DNA of 64,000 nt from Bosea sp. BIWAKO-01 (GTDB lineage Bacteria > Pseudomonadota > Alphaproteobacteria > Rhizobiales > Beijerinckiaceae), in contig NZ_BCQA01000002.1 in assembly GCF_001748145.1 (NCBI RefSeq), positions 124,001 to 188,000 of the forward strand, read 5' to 3'. The position numbers and the translations under genes are program-made. Of the stretch, positions 52,848-61,496 are shown piece after piece. Numbering within the stretch: the first letter of the stretch is position 1; each line of letters opens with the position of its first letter. Below the pieces are notes generated by a model, which had not been told where the DNA came from, searched no databases, and saw only the letters and a list, made by a program, of their open reading frames with translations.

Positions 52848-53000
52848 GTGCCGGTGATTACGCCGGCCGCGATCGGTCCGGAGTATTTCCGCGAGGTGTT
52901 TGAAGTGGTCAACGCCGCAGCCGGTGGCCCGCCGGACTGGGTCAGGATGGCGGACATCATGCGCCGTCACGGTCTCACGCCGGAAGCGCCCCAAACATAG
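52848..53000 (+). pseudogene. C-terminal remnant of a cupin-type protein
   Basis: Fifty residues from GTG 52848. PEYFREVFEVVNAAAGGPPD followed by MADIMRRHGLTPEAP is the usual C-terminal tail of bacterial cupin-domain proteins (P-E-Y-F-R-E ... I-M-x-R-H-G-L-x-P). The cupin barrel itself is absent and a stop lies just upstream. Remnant of a lost gene. Confidence 0.55.
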
Positions 53001-53209
53001 AGGCCGGTGAGCCAATAGGCCTGGAAGGGCCAATTAAGATCACGAGCCGGCACGTTCATGACCAAGTTTGGCTGGGAGCCCGGAAACGGGCCTTCTCAAC
53101 GTCTCAGATGGTCCAACCGGGTCACCAGAGATCGATCGTCGAATGTCTCAGATGGGGTCGGAAGCGGACCAGCCCTAGCTGAATCGACCTCGGAACGCTG
53201 TGACCGGTC

Positions 53210-53584
53210 ACGATCTCGGGATGCTTCCTTCAGCGACATGTTTGTGGCGTGAAAGAACCGCACGGAGCCGTCACCGGCATTCGTGACAACAATTACATCC
53301 TAGTCTGGCACGTAGGCGATACCCTGCGGTTCCCTTAGTCCGCCAATGCGGTTCAGGATACTCTCGGCTTTGAGGTCGACGATGTCGAAGCTGTCATTCC
53401 CAAGTTCGGCAACGAGCAAGCGCTGCCCAGCGATGTCGACGGCCACATGGCCGATCCTGCCGGAGACACCATCGAGTGGTATCGTGCGATCAAGAATCAG
53501 TGGCACTTCTGCGCCGGCCGTGACCACCGATCCAACGAGCAATCCGATCAGCACGATGACCGGCAGCGTCGCGAGGGCGCGCAT
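53210..53584 (-). pseudogene. YncE/YVTN-type beta-propeller protein, interrupted by a stop and truncated
   Basis: Starts with a signal peptide (MRALATLPVIVLIGLLVGSV) and one propeller blade: SGRIGHVAVDIAGQRLLVAELGND, then LREPQGIAYVPD. A TAG at 53300-53302 then interrupts, but the same frame continues with the next blade (DVIVVTNAGDGSVRFF) to about 53210 before the match fades. Full-length relatives have over 300 residues. A single-base change (CAG or GAG to TAG) plus loss of the 3' part would explain this. Confidence 0.6.
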
Positions 53585-53650
53585 GGGATCCTCCCGGCTA
53601 TTTGAGACGTTCACCCCACCTGCAGGTCTCGCGGTGCGACAATTAGTTGT

Positions 53651-54452
53651 TCACGGAGGAGCACCCGGCAGATTCCAATCTGCGAAGGCACGCTTGAGCA
53701 GCGCCTGACCAGTGCGGGCCAGTTCCATCGTCAAGATGTAGCGGGTTTCGCTCGTGCGCCGGACCGGCACGTCGATCCATTGCCCTTGCAATATGGCGTT
53801 CGTGATATTCCGAAGCGACTGCGGATCAGCCGCGGGGATGAAGAGAAACGCCATTGGTCTGCCTGCGGCCGACCATGTCCATCGGCTCCCCCGAGCGATC
53901 TCCGGTCCGGCGAATGCGGGGCACGCCGAGCTCGGCCTCGCCTTCGCCCCTGAACCTGATCTCGAGCGTCACGCCCTCGCCCCCTGGCGAGATCGCCAGG
54001 CTCAAGGCAATCGGACGGCCGTCGATGGCGAGTTGCCCAACGATCCGGGAGATCTTGTCGGTTGCGCCCAGCATGGCCGGATCTGCAGCCCAGGTGACCG
54101 AACCGATCCGCACCGTCGGTTGCCCGATATCGTCGGTATTGTCCTCGATCATCCCGCCCCGCACCGTTGCCCCCAGTGCAGCCTGCCTTGTCCTTGCAGG
54201 GCCTGGGGCGCCGTCGTCGGCCCGATGCGGCGGATAGAGGCCGTCCAGGTACAGCGGGAAGCGCTGCACGAAACGGCTCTGCCCGAACAGCATGGGGGCC
54301 GCGTCACGGGGCAGACCGGGCGCAAACAGCCACTTTACCGCCTGTGAACGGGGCGTATCGGGCTGCAGGAAGGGAGCGAAGGCGTCGCAGCAGATCGTCA
54401 GCCCGCCGTGGCCAGCCACGCCATACACAGCCCGAGCTCGAAGGAAGGTCAC
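53651..54452 (-). pseudogene. Hypothetical protein split by a frameshift
   Basis: Two overlapping frames look like one gene. The first (54452-53826) gives RFVQRFPLYLDGLYPPH, a strand-rich middle (IGSVTWAADPAMLGAT, RPIALSLAISPGGEGVTLEIRF) and then turns to low-complexity Arg/Gly. The second (53854-53651) gives MAFLFIPAADPQSLRNITN and a helical end (TMELARTGQALLKRAF). The switch lies at about 53860-53900. Neither half has a recognised domain, and the GTG start has no ribosome site, so the 5' end may also be lost. Confidence 0.4.
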
Positions 54453-54657
54453 GCTTCAAGTTGGCGCCCTGGCCGTCCTTGTCAAGCATCCGATCCCCGG
54501 CGACATGACGGCGCTGCGGCTCTGCATAGTTCGGGGCTCGTCCGCGAAATGAAGATGCTTAGCGAATTGGTGGACTAAGAGTGAACCATGCCTGGTGGAT
54601 CGAATTGCGCTGAATCACTTTGCCGGGCATTCATCTCTCGGCGACATCTTGCCCGCC

Positions 54658-54873
54658 ATGAGCAACTATCGCCAATGCAGAGCCTTCCTGATGCACGCGT
54701 TCCTTACACTTGAGGATGACTGCCCAGAAGACGATCGGCTGCGGCGTGCTATCGAGCTTCTGCTAGAGGCGGTGGCCCTCACCGAACGAGCCGCACGGCC
54801 TACGAACGTTGTGCGGCTTCCGACTCGACCGAGCGTCTCGATTGCATTGCGCCCTCGAACTCCGGGAGCCTGA
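54658..54873 (+). CDS. Small hypothetical protein (71 aa)
   Basis: A short helical protein: NYRQCRAFLMHAFLTLEDDC, then DRLRRAIELLLEAVALTERA, then a Pro/Arg-rich tail. The even spacing of Leu and Ala suggests two amphipathic helices that pair. No ribosome site is obvious and no family is recognised. It stands alone. Confidence 0.4.
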   Translation: MSNYRQCRAFLMHAFLTLEDDCPEDDRLRRAIELLLEAVALTERAARPTNVVRLPTRPSVSIALRPRTPGA

Positions 54874-54911
54874 CGGAGGTTTGCCGCCTCCGGCTAGCCG
54901 GTTGGGGTCTT

Positions 54912-54940
54912 TGGTGCGGCGGCGGGAGTCGAACCCGCCC
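54912..54940 (-). other. tRNA 3'-end fragment (possible attachment site)
   Basis: On the minus strand the sequence GCGGGTTCGACTCCCGC forms a perfect T-arm (5-bp stem, TTCGACT loop) and continues CGCCGCACCA, that is, most of an acceptor strand with encoded CCA. Nothing upstream on that strand folds as an anticodon or D arm and no matching 5' acceptor strand is found. It is a 3' fragment, as left where integrating elements use the 3' end of a tRNA or tmRNA gene. Confidence 0.55.
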
Positions 54941-55068
54941 GATGAATGCGCGATGCAAGCCAAATTTGGATCGGTCGCCCGACGCCGCGTCAGATCGTTC
55001 ATGAGCTGGAGCGAGATGATGGGGCCAGCCTGGATGCTTCGGCATCGGCTCGATAACTCCCGCTCTCC

Positions 55069-55317
55069 TCATCCGCGTGGTTGAAGGCCGTTTTCCAAGA
55101 CAGTCCGTGCGGCCATGAACACCTCCCGCTTCACCGCTAGGCTGCCCTGCTGCTGCTCCAGAAGCAGGAGCGCGGTTTCGTAGATCTCGCGAATGTCATC
55201 CGGTTCCAGCACACCTTTTTGTACAAGACATCGCAACAGACCCGCCATTGTCGACGTCGAAATGAGATTTCCGGCGGATGCCGCGTCTGACGGATGGAGA
55301 GACATGCCGCTGCTCAT
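55069..55317 (-). CDS. Hypothetical protein coupled to Fis-type HTH gene
   Basis: An 82-residue soluble protein: TMAGLLRCLVQKGVLEPDDI, then REIYETALLLLEQQQG, then a final helix. The pattern (L-x-x-L-V-x-K-G-V-L-x-x-x-D) resembles small helical proteins of unknown function common in Rhizobiales. Its ATG overlaps the stop of the upstream HTH gene by 4 bp, so the two are co-translated and may act together. Confidence 0.6.
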   Translation of the reverse strand: MSSGMSLHPSDAASAGNLISTSTMAGLLRCLVQKGVLEPDDIREIYETALLLLEQQQGSLAVKREVFMAARTVLENGLQPRG

Positions 55318-55541
55318 TGCGCCGCTGGCTGCGGCGGGTCGGGCACGTCATGGCCGTTGGCAGAATACGCGCTGATCTTGTTGCGCAGCGTGCGGATGGC
55401 GATGCCGAGCATGTTCGCCGCATGGGTGCGGTTGCCCCCTGTCTCCCGCAGCGTCGCCAAAATCAGGTCACGCTCGACGTCGGCAACAGGCAGGCCGACG
55501 AGCTGCTCCACGACGGCGTGATCCAGGTCTAGGTCGGGCAT
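55314..55541 (-). CDS. Stand-alone Fis-type (HTH_8) DNA-binding protein
   Basis: A 75-residue protein consisting of little more than the NtrC/Fis C-terminal helix-turn-helix: VERDLILATLRETGGNRTHA then ANMLGIAIRTLRNKISAY. It lacks the receiver and AAA+ domains of NtrC-type activators. It could bind DNA as a Fis-like architectural factor, or be the surviving tail of a larger activator; the good start region (GGAGAGGACC) and the ATGA coupling favour a real gene. Confidence 0.7.
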   Translation of the reverse strand: MPDLDLDHAVVEQLVGLPVADVERDLILATLRETGGNRTHAANMLGIAIRTLRNKISAYSANGHDVPDPPQPAAQ

Positions 55542-56563
55542 GGTCACGGTCCTCTCCGAGCCCCCAGCTCTGATGGACGACGACAAGGGGGCGCCCTCAA
55601 GGTTAAGAATTGGTGAATTCGAGCAGGGGTGGCGGAACTGTCGACCGCGCTGCTGCGGGCCTGAGGGGCATTAGTTCCCGACGCTTTCTCAACTCGCGCA
55701 GCAGGGCATTCTGCGCCCGCCCCCCGTCCGGTCATCGGCCTCGGCGTGGCGCTCCGAAGGACTTCAACCTGTGGCGCAGCGAGGCGCGCCATTGACCTCC
55801 TCGCTCAATTCCACGAGCATTCTCACTCGAGGCCTACCGCGCCGGTTTCTCCTCCCCGGCCCGCGCGTGACTGGCCGGGCGGTTGTTAGTAGATGGTCGC
55901 CCGGCCTCCTTCCGCCCCGGAAGGGTCCGTTTCTGCAAAAGCGCCCACCCGCGGTCCCTCGCGTAAGCGTTCCTGCTCGCGGGGCAATTCGAAGCAGACG
56001 AGGAACGCCACGAAGGTGAGCAGCATCGAGACTCCGGCCCATCCAGGTCAGTAGCTTCTTGTGGCACGACGGGCGTTTTCAGCTCCTGCACGCTCGTGGA
56101 TCTCTCGACCCGACGCGCCAGATTGCGCTTTGACGAGGGCATCGCCGGCACGGAAGCGATGAGCAGGACTTCAGATCATGCTTCCCGATATCGGCTGGGT
56201 CGCGGCCTCGGCTTGCGGCTGGTCGAAGAATATCCTCGAGTTCGTGCTGCATCCGGAGCCGGCTCTACCGACGCGCCTTTGGGATTCGCGGACTCTAGCT
56301 CACGCTTCGACGCGCCCATGACTGGTGAGGCGCAAGCCGGGTGCAACCCTACTGTCGAATATTCCACTCGCCATGTTGGATAATCCACAATGTGGACTAA
56401 TCGGGGCAGCCCAGCGCCAGCAGCGGACTTCAGATGGCTACCAACAAGCGGACATTCAAAATCGCATGTCCAGACATGCCGGGCTCGGTAGTTGATGGCC
56501 GCACGGGATTATCCCCAGGCGGCCCCTCAACTGCTGTTATACCGCAGCACTCTCGGGCCTCTT
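55542..56563. other. Long intergenic region, no secure gene
   Basis: About 1 kb. The only suggestive item is a 46-codon minus-strand frame at 55886-56026. The stretch at 56370-56400 has the near-palindrome TCCACAATGTGGA. The rest shows no coding character. Confidence 0.45.
55886..56026 (-). CDS. Tiny membrane-anchored frame, probably a gene tail
   Basis: Forty-six residues: MLLTFVAFLVCFELPREQER is one hydrophobic helix followed by a charged tail that ends RATIY. The helix-plus-tail pattern fits the C-terminal end of a larger membrane protein, and a stop lies just upstream in frame. No ribosome site. Confidence 0.25.
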   Translation of the reverse strand: MLLTFVAFLVCFELPREQERLREGPRVGAFAETDPSGAEGGRATIY

Positions 56564-57364
56564 TCAGAACGGCGGCAGCGTCTTCCAGGCGTCACCCATC
56601 CATTTCTCGTAGGTCTGGCCAATCTTGCCGTTGAGGATGTTCACGAACAGGAATGTGTTGACCCACCGCTGGAAATCGAAATCGCCGCGTCGAACGCCCA
56701 TCGCATAGACGTTGTCCGTCAGCTTGACCTTCTGCTCGAAGCCCTTTTCTGGGTACCGTTTCTTCAGTTCCGCGGCGAGGTAGGACACGGTTCCGGCGGC
56801 GTCGACCTGACCGGCGACGAGCGCGTTGAGATTGGCGCTATCGTCGGCGAACTGGACAAGCTGCATTCCGGGGATATTCGCCTGGGCCAGGATGTTTGCA
56901 TAAGCCGAGCCGCGGGAGACGCCGACGCGCTTGCCGGCGAGATCGGCGAGATTCGTGACCTTGAGCTCCGGCGGTCCGATCACCATCGACTGGTGCATGC
57001 CGTAGGGCGACGTAAAGAGGACTGACTTTGCCCGTTCGGGGGTGATCTGCAGCGTGGCTGCTATCACATCGGCCTTGCCGGTCAGCAGCGTCGGAATCCG
57101 GTTCTCGTTGGTGACCGAGACGATTTCCAGTTGCACGCCGAGGTCCTTGGCCAACATCTTCGCGATGTCGACGTCGTAGCCGTCCGGCTCCATCTTGGCA
57201 TCGGTCGTTCCGAACGGAGGAGATGCGATGTTGACGCCGACGAGAATTCTTCCCCGCTTCAGCACGGCGTCCAGCGTCTGAGAATTGACGGCAACCGGTC
57301 CCATTGCGAGCAACAGCAGCGCAGCGGCCGAGCTACGCGCAAATCTCCCAAAGACGTTCAACAT
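56564..57364 (-). CDS. Amino acid ABC transporter substrate-binding protein, family 3
   Basis: A 266-residue periplasmic protein. The signal peptide (ARSSAAALLLLAMGPVAVNS) is followed by the SBP_bac_3 signature: LDAVLKRGRILVGVNIASPPFG, then GYDVDIAKMLAKDLGVQLE, then DVIAATLQITPERAKSVLFT. It should bind a polar amino acid or related amine; the ligand is not predictable. It follows two permease genes on the minus strand. The start at 57364 has AAAGGGGAG upstream. Confidence 0.92.
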   Translation of the reverse strand: MLNVFGRFARSSAAALLLLAMGPVAVNSQTLDAVLKRGRILVGVNIASPPFGTTDAKMEPDGYDVDIAKMLAKDLGVQLEIVSVTNENRIPTLLTGKADVIAATLQITPERAKSVLFTSPYGMHQSMVIGPPELKVTNLADLAGKRVGVSRGSAYANILAQANIPGMQLVQFADDSANLNALVAGQVDAAGTVSYLAAELKKRYPEKGFEQKVKLTDNVYAMGVRRGDFDFQRWVNTFLFVNILNGKIGQTYEKWMGDAWKTLPPF

Positions 57365-57383
57365 TGGATCGGCTCCCCTTTTG

Positions 57384-58027
57384 CTATGGATGGGCATGTC
57401 GATGCTCCAACCATTCGGACAGCAGCGTGAATGGCAGGCACATCACGAAATAAGCGGCCGCCACCACGCTGAATGCGAGTAGCGGCTGGAAGGTGGCGTT
57501 GCTCACGATTTGCCCGGCGCGAGTCAGCTCGACGAAGCCGACAAGCGCGGCGAGCGAGGTGTTCTTGATGAGCTGGACTGTGAACCCGCATGTCGGCGCC
57601 AGCGCCATCCTTAGCGCCTGCGGGAAGATCACGAGACGGAATCTGAGCCAGCGGTTCAGCCCAAGCGCAGTCGCCCCTCCCACTGTCCGGAGCCGACTGC
57701 GCGGATGGCGCCACGCCAGATCGTCGAGAAATAGGCGCCAGCGTAGAGCGTCAACGCGAGCGCGCTGGACAGCAGGGCACCGAGTTCGAGGCCTATGGCG
57801 CTCAGCCCGAAATAGGCGAGCAACAGCAGTATCAGCAGCGGCGTTCCCTGGACGAATTGTACGAAGATCGTGACGCCGTTGCGCGCCACCGAGTGACGCG
57901 CAAGTCCGACCGCCGTCAGCAGGGCGCCGAATACAACTCCACCCGCCAGTGCGCACGTGGCGAGCAGAACAGTCCAGCGGGCCGCCAGAACGATGTAGAC
58001 CATTTCATTGGGGCCGAAGCTGCGCAT
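57384..58027 (-). pseudogene. Amino acid ABC permease, frameshifted
   Basis: A HisM/GlnP-type permease. The first part (MRSFGPNEMVYIVLAARWTV to RAVGSGQWEG) and the second (TALGLNRWLRFRLVIFPQAL to SEWLEHRHAHP) are in different frames. One G is missing from a G-run at about 57663-57666 (four present, five expected). The shift falls exactly in the EAA loop, which contacts the ATPase. With the frame restored the product would have about 214 residues, normal for the family. A homopolymer sequencing error is likely. Confidence 0.75.
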
Positions 58028-58029
58028 GA

Positions 58030-58704
58030 TCAGGCCCAGTTCGTGCTTCGGAACAGAGGGCGGCCCAGAGCCCATAGCAGCAAACGCTGCAGATAATTCA
58101 GCGCGAGATAGAACGCTGCGGCGAGCGCGAAGGCTTCGATGCTACGGAACGTGTCCGAGTTGATGTCGGAGGCCGCAGCCGTGAGTTCCTGTGTGCCGAT
58201 GGCCGAAGTGATGCCCGTCGAGAGCATCAGCAGGACGTTCTGGCTGACGAGGGCCGGGTAGATGCGCGCCAGCGCCGGCGGCAGCACGACAAAGGCCAGC
58301 GTTTGCCAAGGCCGGAGCGCCAGGCTCTTGGCCGCTTCAATCTGCCCAACCGGGGTAGCTGCAAGACCGGCGCGGATGATTTCGCAGGTGTACGCGGCGT
58401 TGTTCAGCACCAGGGTGAGAGCCGCGGCCGCCACCGGCGACAGCCGTATTCCGATCGAAGGCAAGCCGAGGAAGACGACAAAGAGCTGGACGAGCAGCGG
58501 GGTGTTGCGGAAAATCTCGACATAGGCCCGCGAGAGCCAGCGCAGCGGCCAAGCATCCGCCCGGCGCGCCAAGGCAAGCAACAGGCCGAGCCCAGTGCCC
58601 ATCACCACGCCGATGGCCGTCAGGAGAAGGGTGAGCGTCAGTCCCTCCAGTAGGAGCGGCCAGCGCTGTAGGACCGGTCCGAAAGTGAGGATATAGCCGG
58701 TCAT
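58030..58704 (-). CDS. Amino acid ABC permease (HisQ/GlnP type)
   Basis: A 224-residue permease with five helices. LLLEGLTLTLLLTAIGVVMG opens it, YVEIFRNTPLLVQLFVVFLG is the conserved family segment, and the EAA loop reads GQIEAAKSLALRPWQTLAFVVLPPAL. It lies 2 bp from the partner permease and 10 bp from the HD-domain gene, so all four minus-strand genes form one operon. There is no ATPase gene. Confidence 0.9.
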   Translation of the reverse strand: MTGYILTFGPVLQRWPLLLEGLTLTLLLTAIGVVMGTGLGLLLALARRADAWPLRWLSRAYVEIFRNTPLLVQLFVVFLGLPSIGIRLSPVAAAALTLVLNNAAYTCEIIRAGLAATPVGQIEAAKSLALRPWQTLAFVVLPPALARIYPALVSQNVLLMLSTGITSAIGTQELTAAASDINSDTFRSIEAFALAAAFYLALNYLQRLLLWALGRPLFRSTNWA

Positions 58705-58714
58705 GATCTGCGGT

Positions 58715-59371
58715 TCACATCAGGGGACGCGGCGTCATCATCGGCCCGGCCGCCCCGAGACTGTCCGGATGGCACAGTCCCATCGTCGCGGCACTGTACC
58801 ACCAGGTGTTGTCGGCCCAGCGGACGATCATGCATTCCGTGCTCAGCTTGATGTGCTGCCCTTCCATCGAGTGACCCAGCGCGATATGGGCGATGGCCTC
58901 GGGCAGGCCGGCGGCGAGGCAGATATGAGCGCCGTAGACGGAATGGCGCAGCGACGGATAGCCGGTCCGGTCCGGTCTCGCCTGCCAGCGCTCCAGATTG
59001 GCTGGGTCGCATTCCCAGCACTTACCGATATCATGGCAGAGCGCGCCGGCCAGCACGATGTCGCGGTCGACTTCGACATGCGGGAAAGTGCGGCGGAACT
59101 CGTCGACGGTATTGACGGCAAGCCGTGCCACGCCGCGCAGATGCAGCTCCTGGCTGCCGGCCTTCAGCACAAAGTGGTTGGGGGCGCCTTCGCCGGGAAT
59201 GTCGGAGATCCGTGCGAACGACGAGTCGCGAAGGGACAACGCCCACGCCTGAATGACCTTTTCGCGCAGCTCGTCATTGACGATGCCGGCGATCTCCGGG
59301 AGGTCTTCGAGGATGGTGGCGCGCACCGCCGAAGGAACATCGCTGAGTACAGATGCGGGTAGGCTGGGCAC
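58715..59371 (-). CDS. HD-domain protein (metal-dependent phosphohydrolase fold)
   Basis: A 218-residue protein with an HD core: LRGVARLAVNTVDEFRRTF, then GALCHDIGKCW (the H-D pair), then SLRHSVYGAHICLAAGLPEAIAHIALGHS, giving further His ligands. HD proteins hydrolyse nucleotides, or degrade small amines and phosphonates when paired with importers. The residues between the two His clusters are too few for a cyclic-di-GMP (HD-GYP) enzyme. The GTG at 59371, with GAGG 5 bases before it, is preferred to the TTG at 59461. It is the first gene of the importer operon, so it likely acts on the cargo. Confidence 0.8.
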   Translation of the reverse strand: MPSLPASVLSDVPSAVRATILEDLPEIAGIVNDELREKVIQAWALSLRDSSFARISDIPGEGAPNHFVLKAGSQELHLRGVARLAVNTVDEFRRTFPHVEVDRDIVLAGALCHDIGKCWECDPANLERWQARPDRTGYPSLRHSVYGAHICLAAGLPEAIAHIALGHSMEGQHIKLSTECMIVRWADNTWWYSAATMGLCHPDSLGAAGPMMTPRPLM

Positions 59372-59481
59372 GGGAACCTCGATCCGGTTGATCGCTCGAT
59401 CCGTCACCCTAGTCGCGCGGCTTCGCTGGATTCCAATCGAAAATGCCGTTAGCTTGATCAAGAAACCTGATCGCTTCCGGC

Positions 59482-60372
59482 ATGTTAAATCTGAAGCTCA
59501 TCGAAGCTTTCTATTGGGTAGCGAAGCTGCGCAATTTCCATGCCGCTGCAGAACGGATGCGGCTTGCCCAGCCGACCGTGACGTATCGCGTCAAGGAGCT
59601 GGAACGACAGCTCGGCCGTTCGTTGCTGTCCCGGAGCAGCCAGCCGATACGCATGACGCCCCAGGGCCAGGCATTCTTTGTCAACGCCGAGCGCCTGCTG
59701 ACGCTGGCGCAAGAGATGCAGCACCAGATGCGGGCGGGCCAATCGGCGACCGGCCTCCTGCGGCTCGGCGTTATGGACGCATTCGCCGCCGTCTGCCTGC
59801 CCGAGTTGCTACGCGATCTCGCAGAACGGCATCCTGATCTCGACGTGTCAGTCGTCGTCGACCTGAGCCATACGTTGACACTCAAGCTCGAGGCCGGGGA
59901 ACTTGACGTAGCGGTGGTTTCGAGCCCGCCTATCCTACCCGACCTACGCTATGATAGACTCGGTGGACAAGCGGTCGGTTGGGTCAGCGCCCCAGCCGCG
60001 GCAGAGACGATACGCGAACCGTCGGATATCACTCAGCAGCGGATCTTTATCACTCCACCCCCTTCCAATCTCGGAACGATCACCGCTGAATGGTTCAGGG
60101 AGTACGGTCTGGAGCCACCGTCCTTCAGCATGTGCAACAGCATGTCCGCGATAGTGCGATTGGTCACCGCAGGCGCAGGAATTGGCATCATGCCGCTGAA
60201 ACTCGTTGACGATGCGTTGGCCACCGGTCGGCTCTGCCACCTAAACCACCTCCCGCCGGTGAAGTCGCAGGACATCTTCATCGCCTTGCCGCGGGGCGTG
60301 CTCGACTTGGCTGTGCCAGTCACAACCGACGCCATTAGAGCCGTTGCTCGCAATCACGCATTCAGCGACTGA
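59482..60372 (+). CDS. LysR family transcriptional regulator
   Basis: A 296-residue regulator: HTH (LIEAFYWVAKLRNFHAAAER, LAQPTVTYRVKELERQLG) and an effector domain with VCLPELLRDLAERHPDLDVSV and GIGIMPLKLVDDAL. It is divergent from the HD/importer operon with a 110-bp gap, so it probably controls it. It ends before a 1.1-kb gene-poor stretch. Confidence 0.9.
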   Translation: MLNLKLIEAFYWVAKLRNFHAAAERMRLAQPTVTYRVKELERQLGRSLLSRSSQPIRMTPQGQAFFVNAERLLTLAQEMQHQMRAGQSATGLLRLGVMDAFAAVCLPELLRDLAERHPDLDVSVVVDLSHTLTLKLEAGELDVAVVSSPPILPDLRYDRLGGQAVGWVSAPAAAETIREPSDITQQRIFITPPPSNLGTITAEWFREYGLEPPSFSMCNSMSAIVRLVTAGAGIGIMPLKLVDDALATGRLCHLNHLPPVKSQDIFIALPRGVLDLAVPVTTDAIRAVARNHAFSD

Positions 60373-61496
60373 CCGCTGCCCTGATGCCCTCGCCGGAGCT
60401 GTGCCCCAACGTCTAAGACCAGCCGATCCGGATCCCATATGCGTCGCGGGTTGAAACGATCGTGGCCGTGCCGGACCGGCCGCGATGCGCCATTTGCAGA
60501 CACTGGATGGTTGCCGAGAAGCGGACGTTGGGCTTACGGCCTGTCTCAGCTGCTATTGGGTCGACAAAGCCGCTTTCTCGGGACACTAAGCGCCTCCCGT
60601 TTCGGGAGCATCAATGTCAGCAATGCGGATCGCCTTGCCGTCCCGATGGAACGTGCCGCTATCGACGCAGTTGAGGCGGTCCGCGCTGTGGCTTTTCCGG
60701 AACGTTGTCGAGATCACGTTCGGATCTGGGGCTATCCCGCTATTCCGCCGTAAACGTTCTTCGCCTTCGCGAACCTACCAGCGTGCGAAAGCACGCGTTT
60801 CCAGATCCGCGGCTGACTGGGAACGTTCAGTACTTAACGCCTTCTATTCAAGCCCTTAGCCCAATGAACAAAGGCGCTCTCTTAATTCACTTCGGCCTTC
60901 GCCGCGCTGACGCATAGGTAACCGTACGCGTCGCGAATCTTATGCTTTCTGGCGAAGAATAATGGGATCTCATCGCTACTCTGCGGGCCGAAAACACTCG
61001 TCATTTCAAAATGTTGGCTGCAAGCATGTAGTTTATCCCCAAAACCTACCGATACATACAAGATGTCGTGTCCACAGGGTTTGCGGCGCACTAATACTCG
61101 ACGAAACGACCCAGTCGGATGCATAATGATTCTGTCGCGCAAAGAACTCGTCCGAACAGTTCGGACTTGATGCGGCGGAAAGGAGGTAGTGGATGATCTG
61201 GCCGTTTAAGTTCGACCTGCGAATGAAAAAGACCGGAAACGCATTTAGCATGCGTTTCGCGGCCCATTTCTTCATGCTTTGACGAAGACGGTGCTGGGCG
61301 GCGGCCACCGCCCAGCACCACCATCATCATGACTCTTCGTTGCGAAACTAGCAACAAGGTCATTTTGGTCTCGGACCCAGCGCAGGCGTGGAGCGGGAGC
61401 CAAACCTAGATCAACGGATGAAAACGACGCGATTGAACGGCAAAGCGCAGTCGCAATTGAAGCGTGTACGCTGCCAAGCTTGAGCGATGCCGGAGT
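60373..61496. other. Long intergenic region, mostly non-coding
   Basis: About 1.1 kb. Positions 60455-60560 have the style of the dispersed intergenic repeats. A minus-strand frame at 60882-61142 could encode a small protein (HPTGSFRRVLVRRKPCGHDI ...) but has no ribosome site or known motif. A hairpin lies at 61291-61318. Confidence 0.45.
61291..61318. terminator. Hairpin in gene-poor region
   Basis: Perfect 11-bp stem GTGCTGGGCGG / CCGCCCAGCAC with a 6-base loop. No T-run on the plus strand; it may belong to a lost gene. Confidence 0.5.

Noticed and set aside
54912..55300. A permuted tmRNA gene around the T-arm fragment
   Set aside because: No tag reading frame (ANDN-type), no 5' acceptor partner and no D-arm could be found on either side.
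60882..61142. An 86-codon minus-strand gene
   Set aside because: Composition is not impossible, but there is no ribosome site, no family and no conserved neighbour; left as intergenic.
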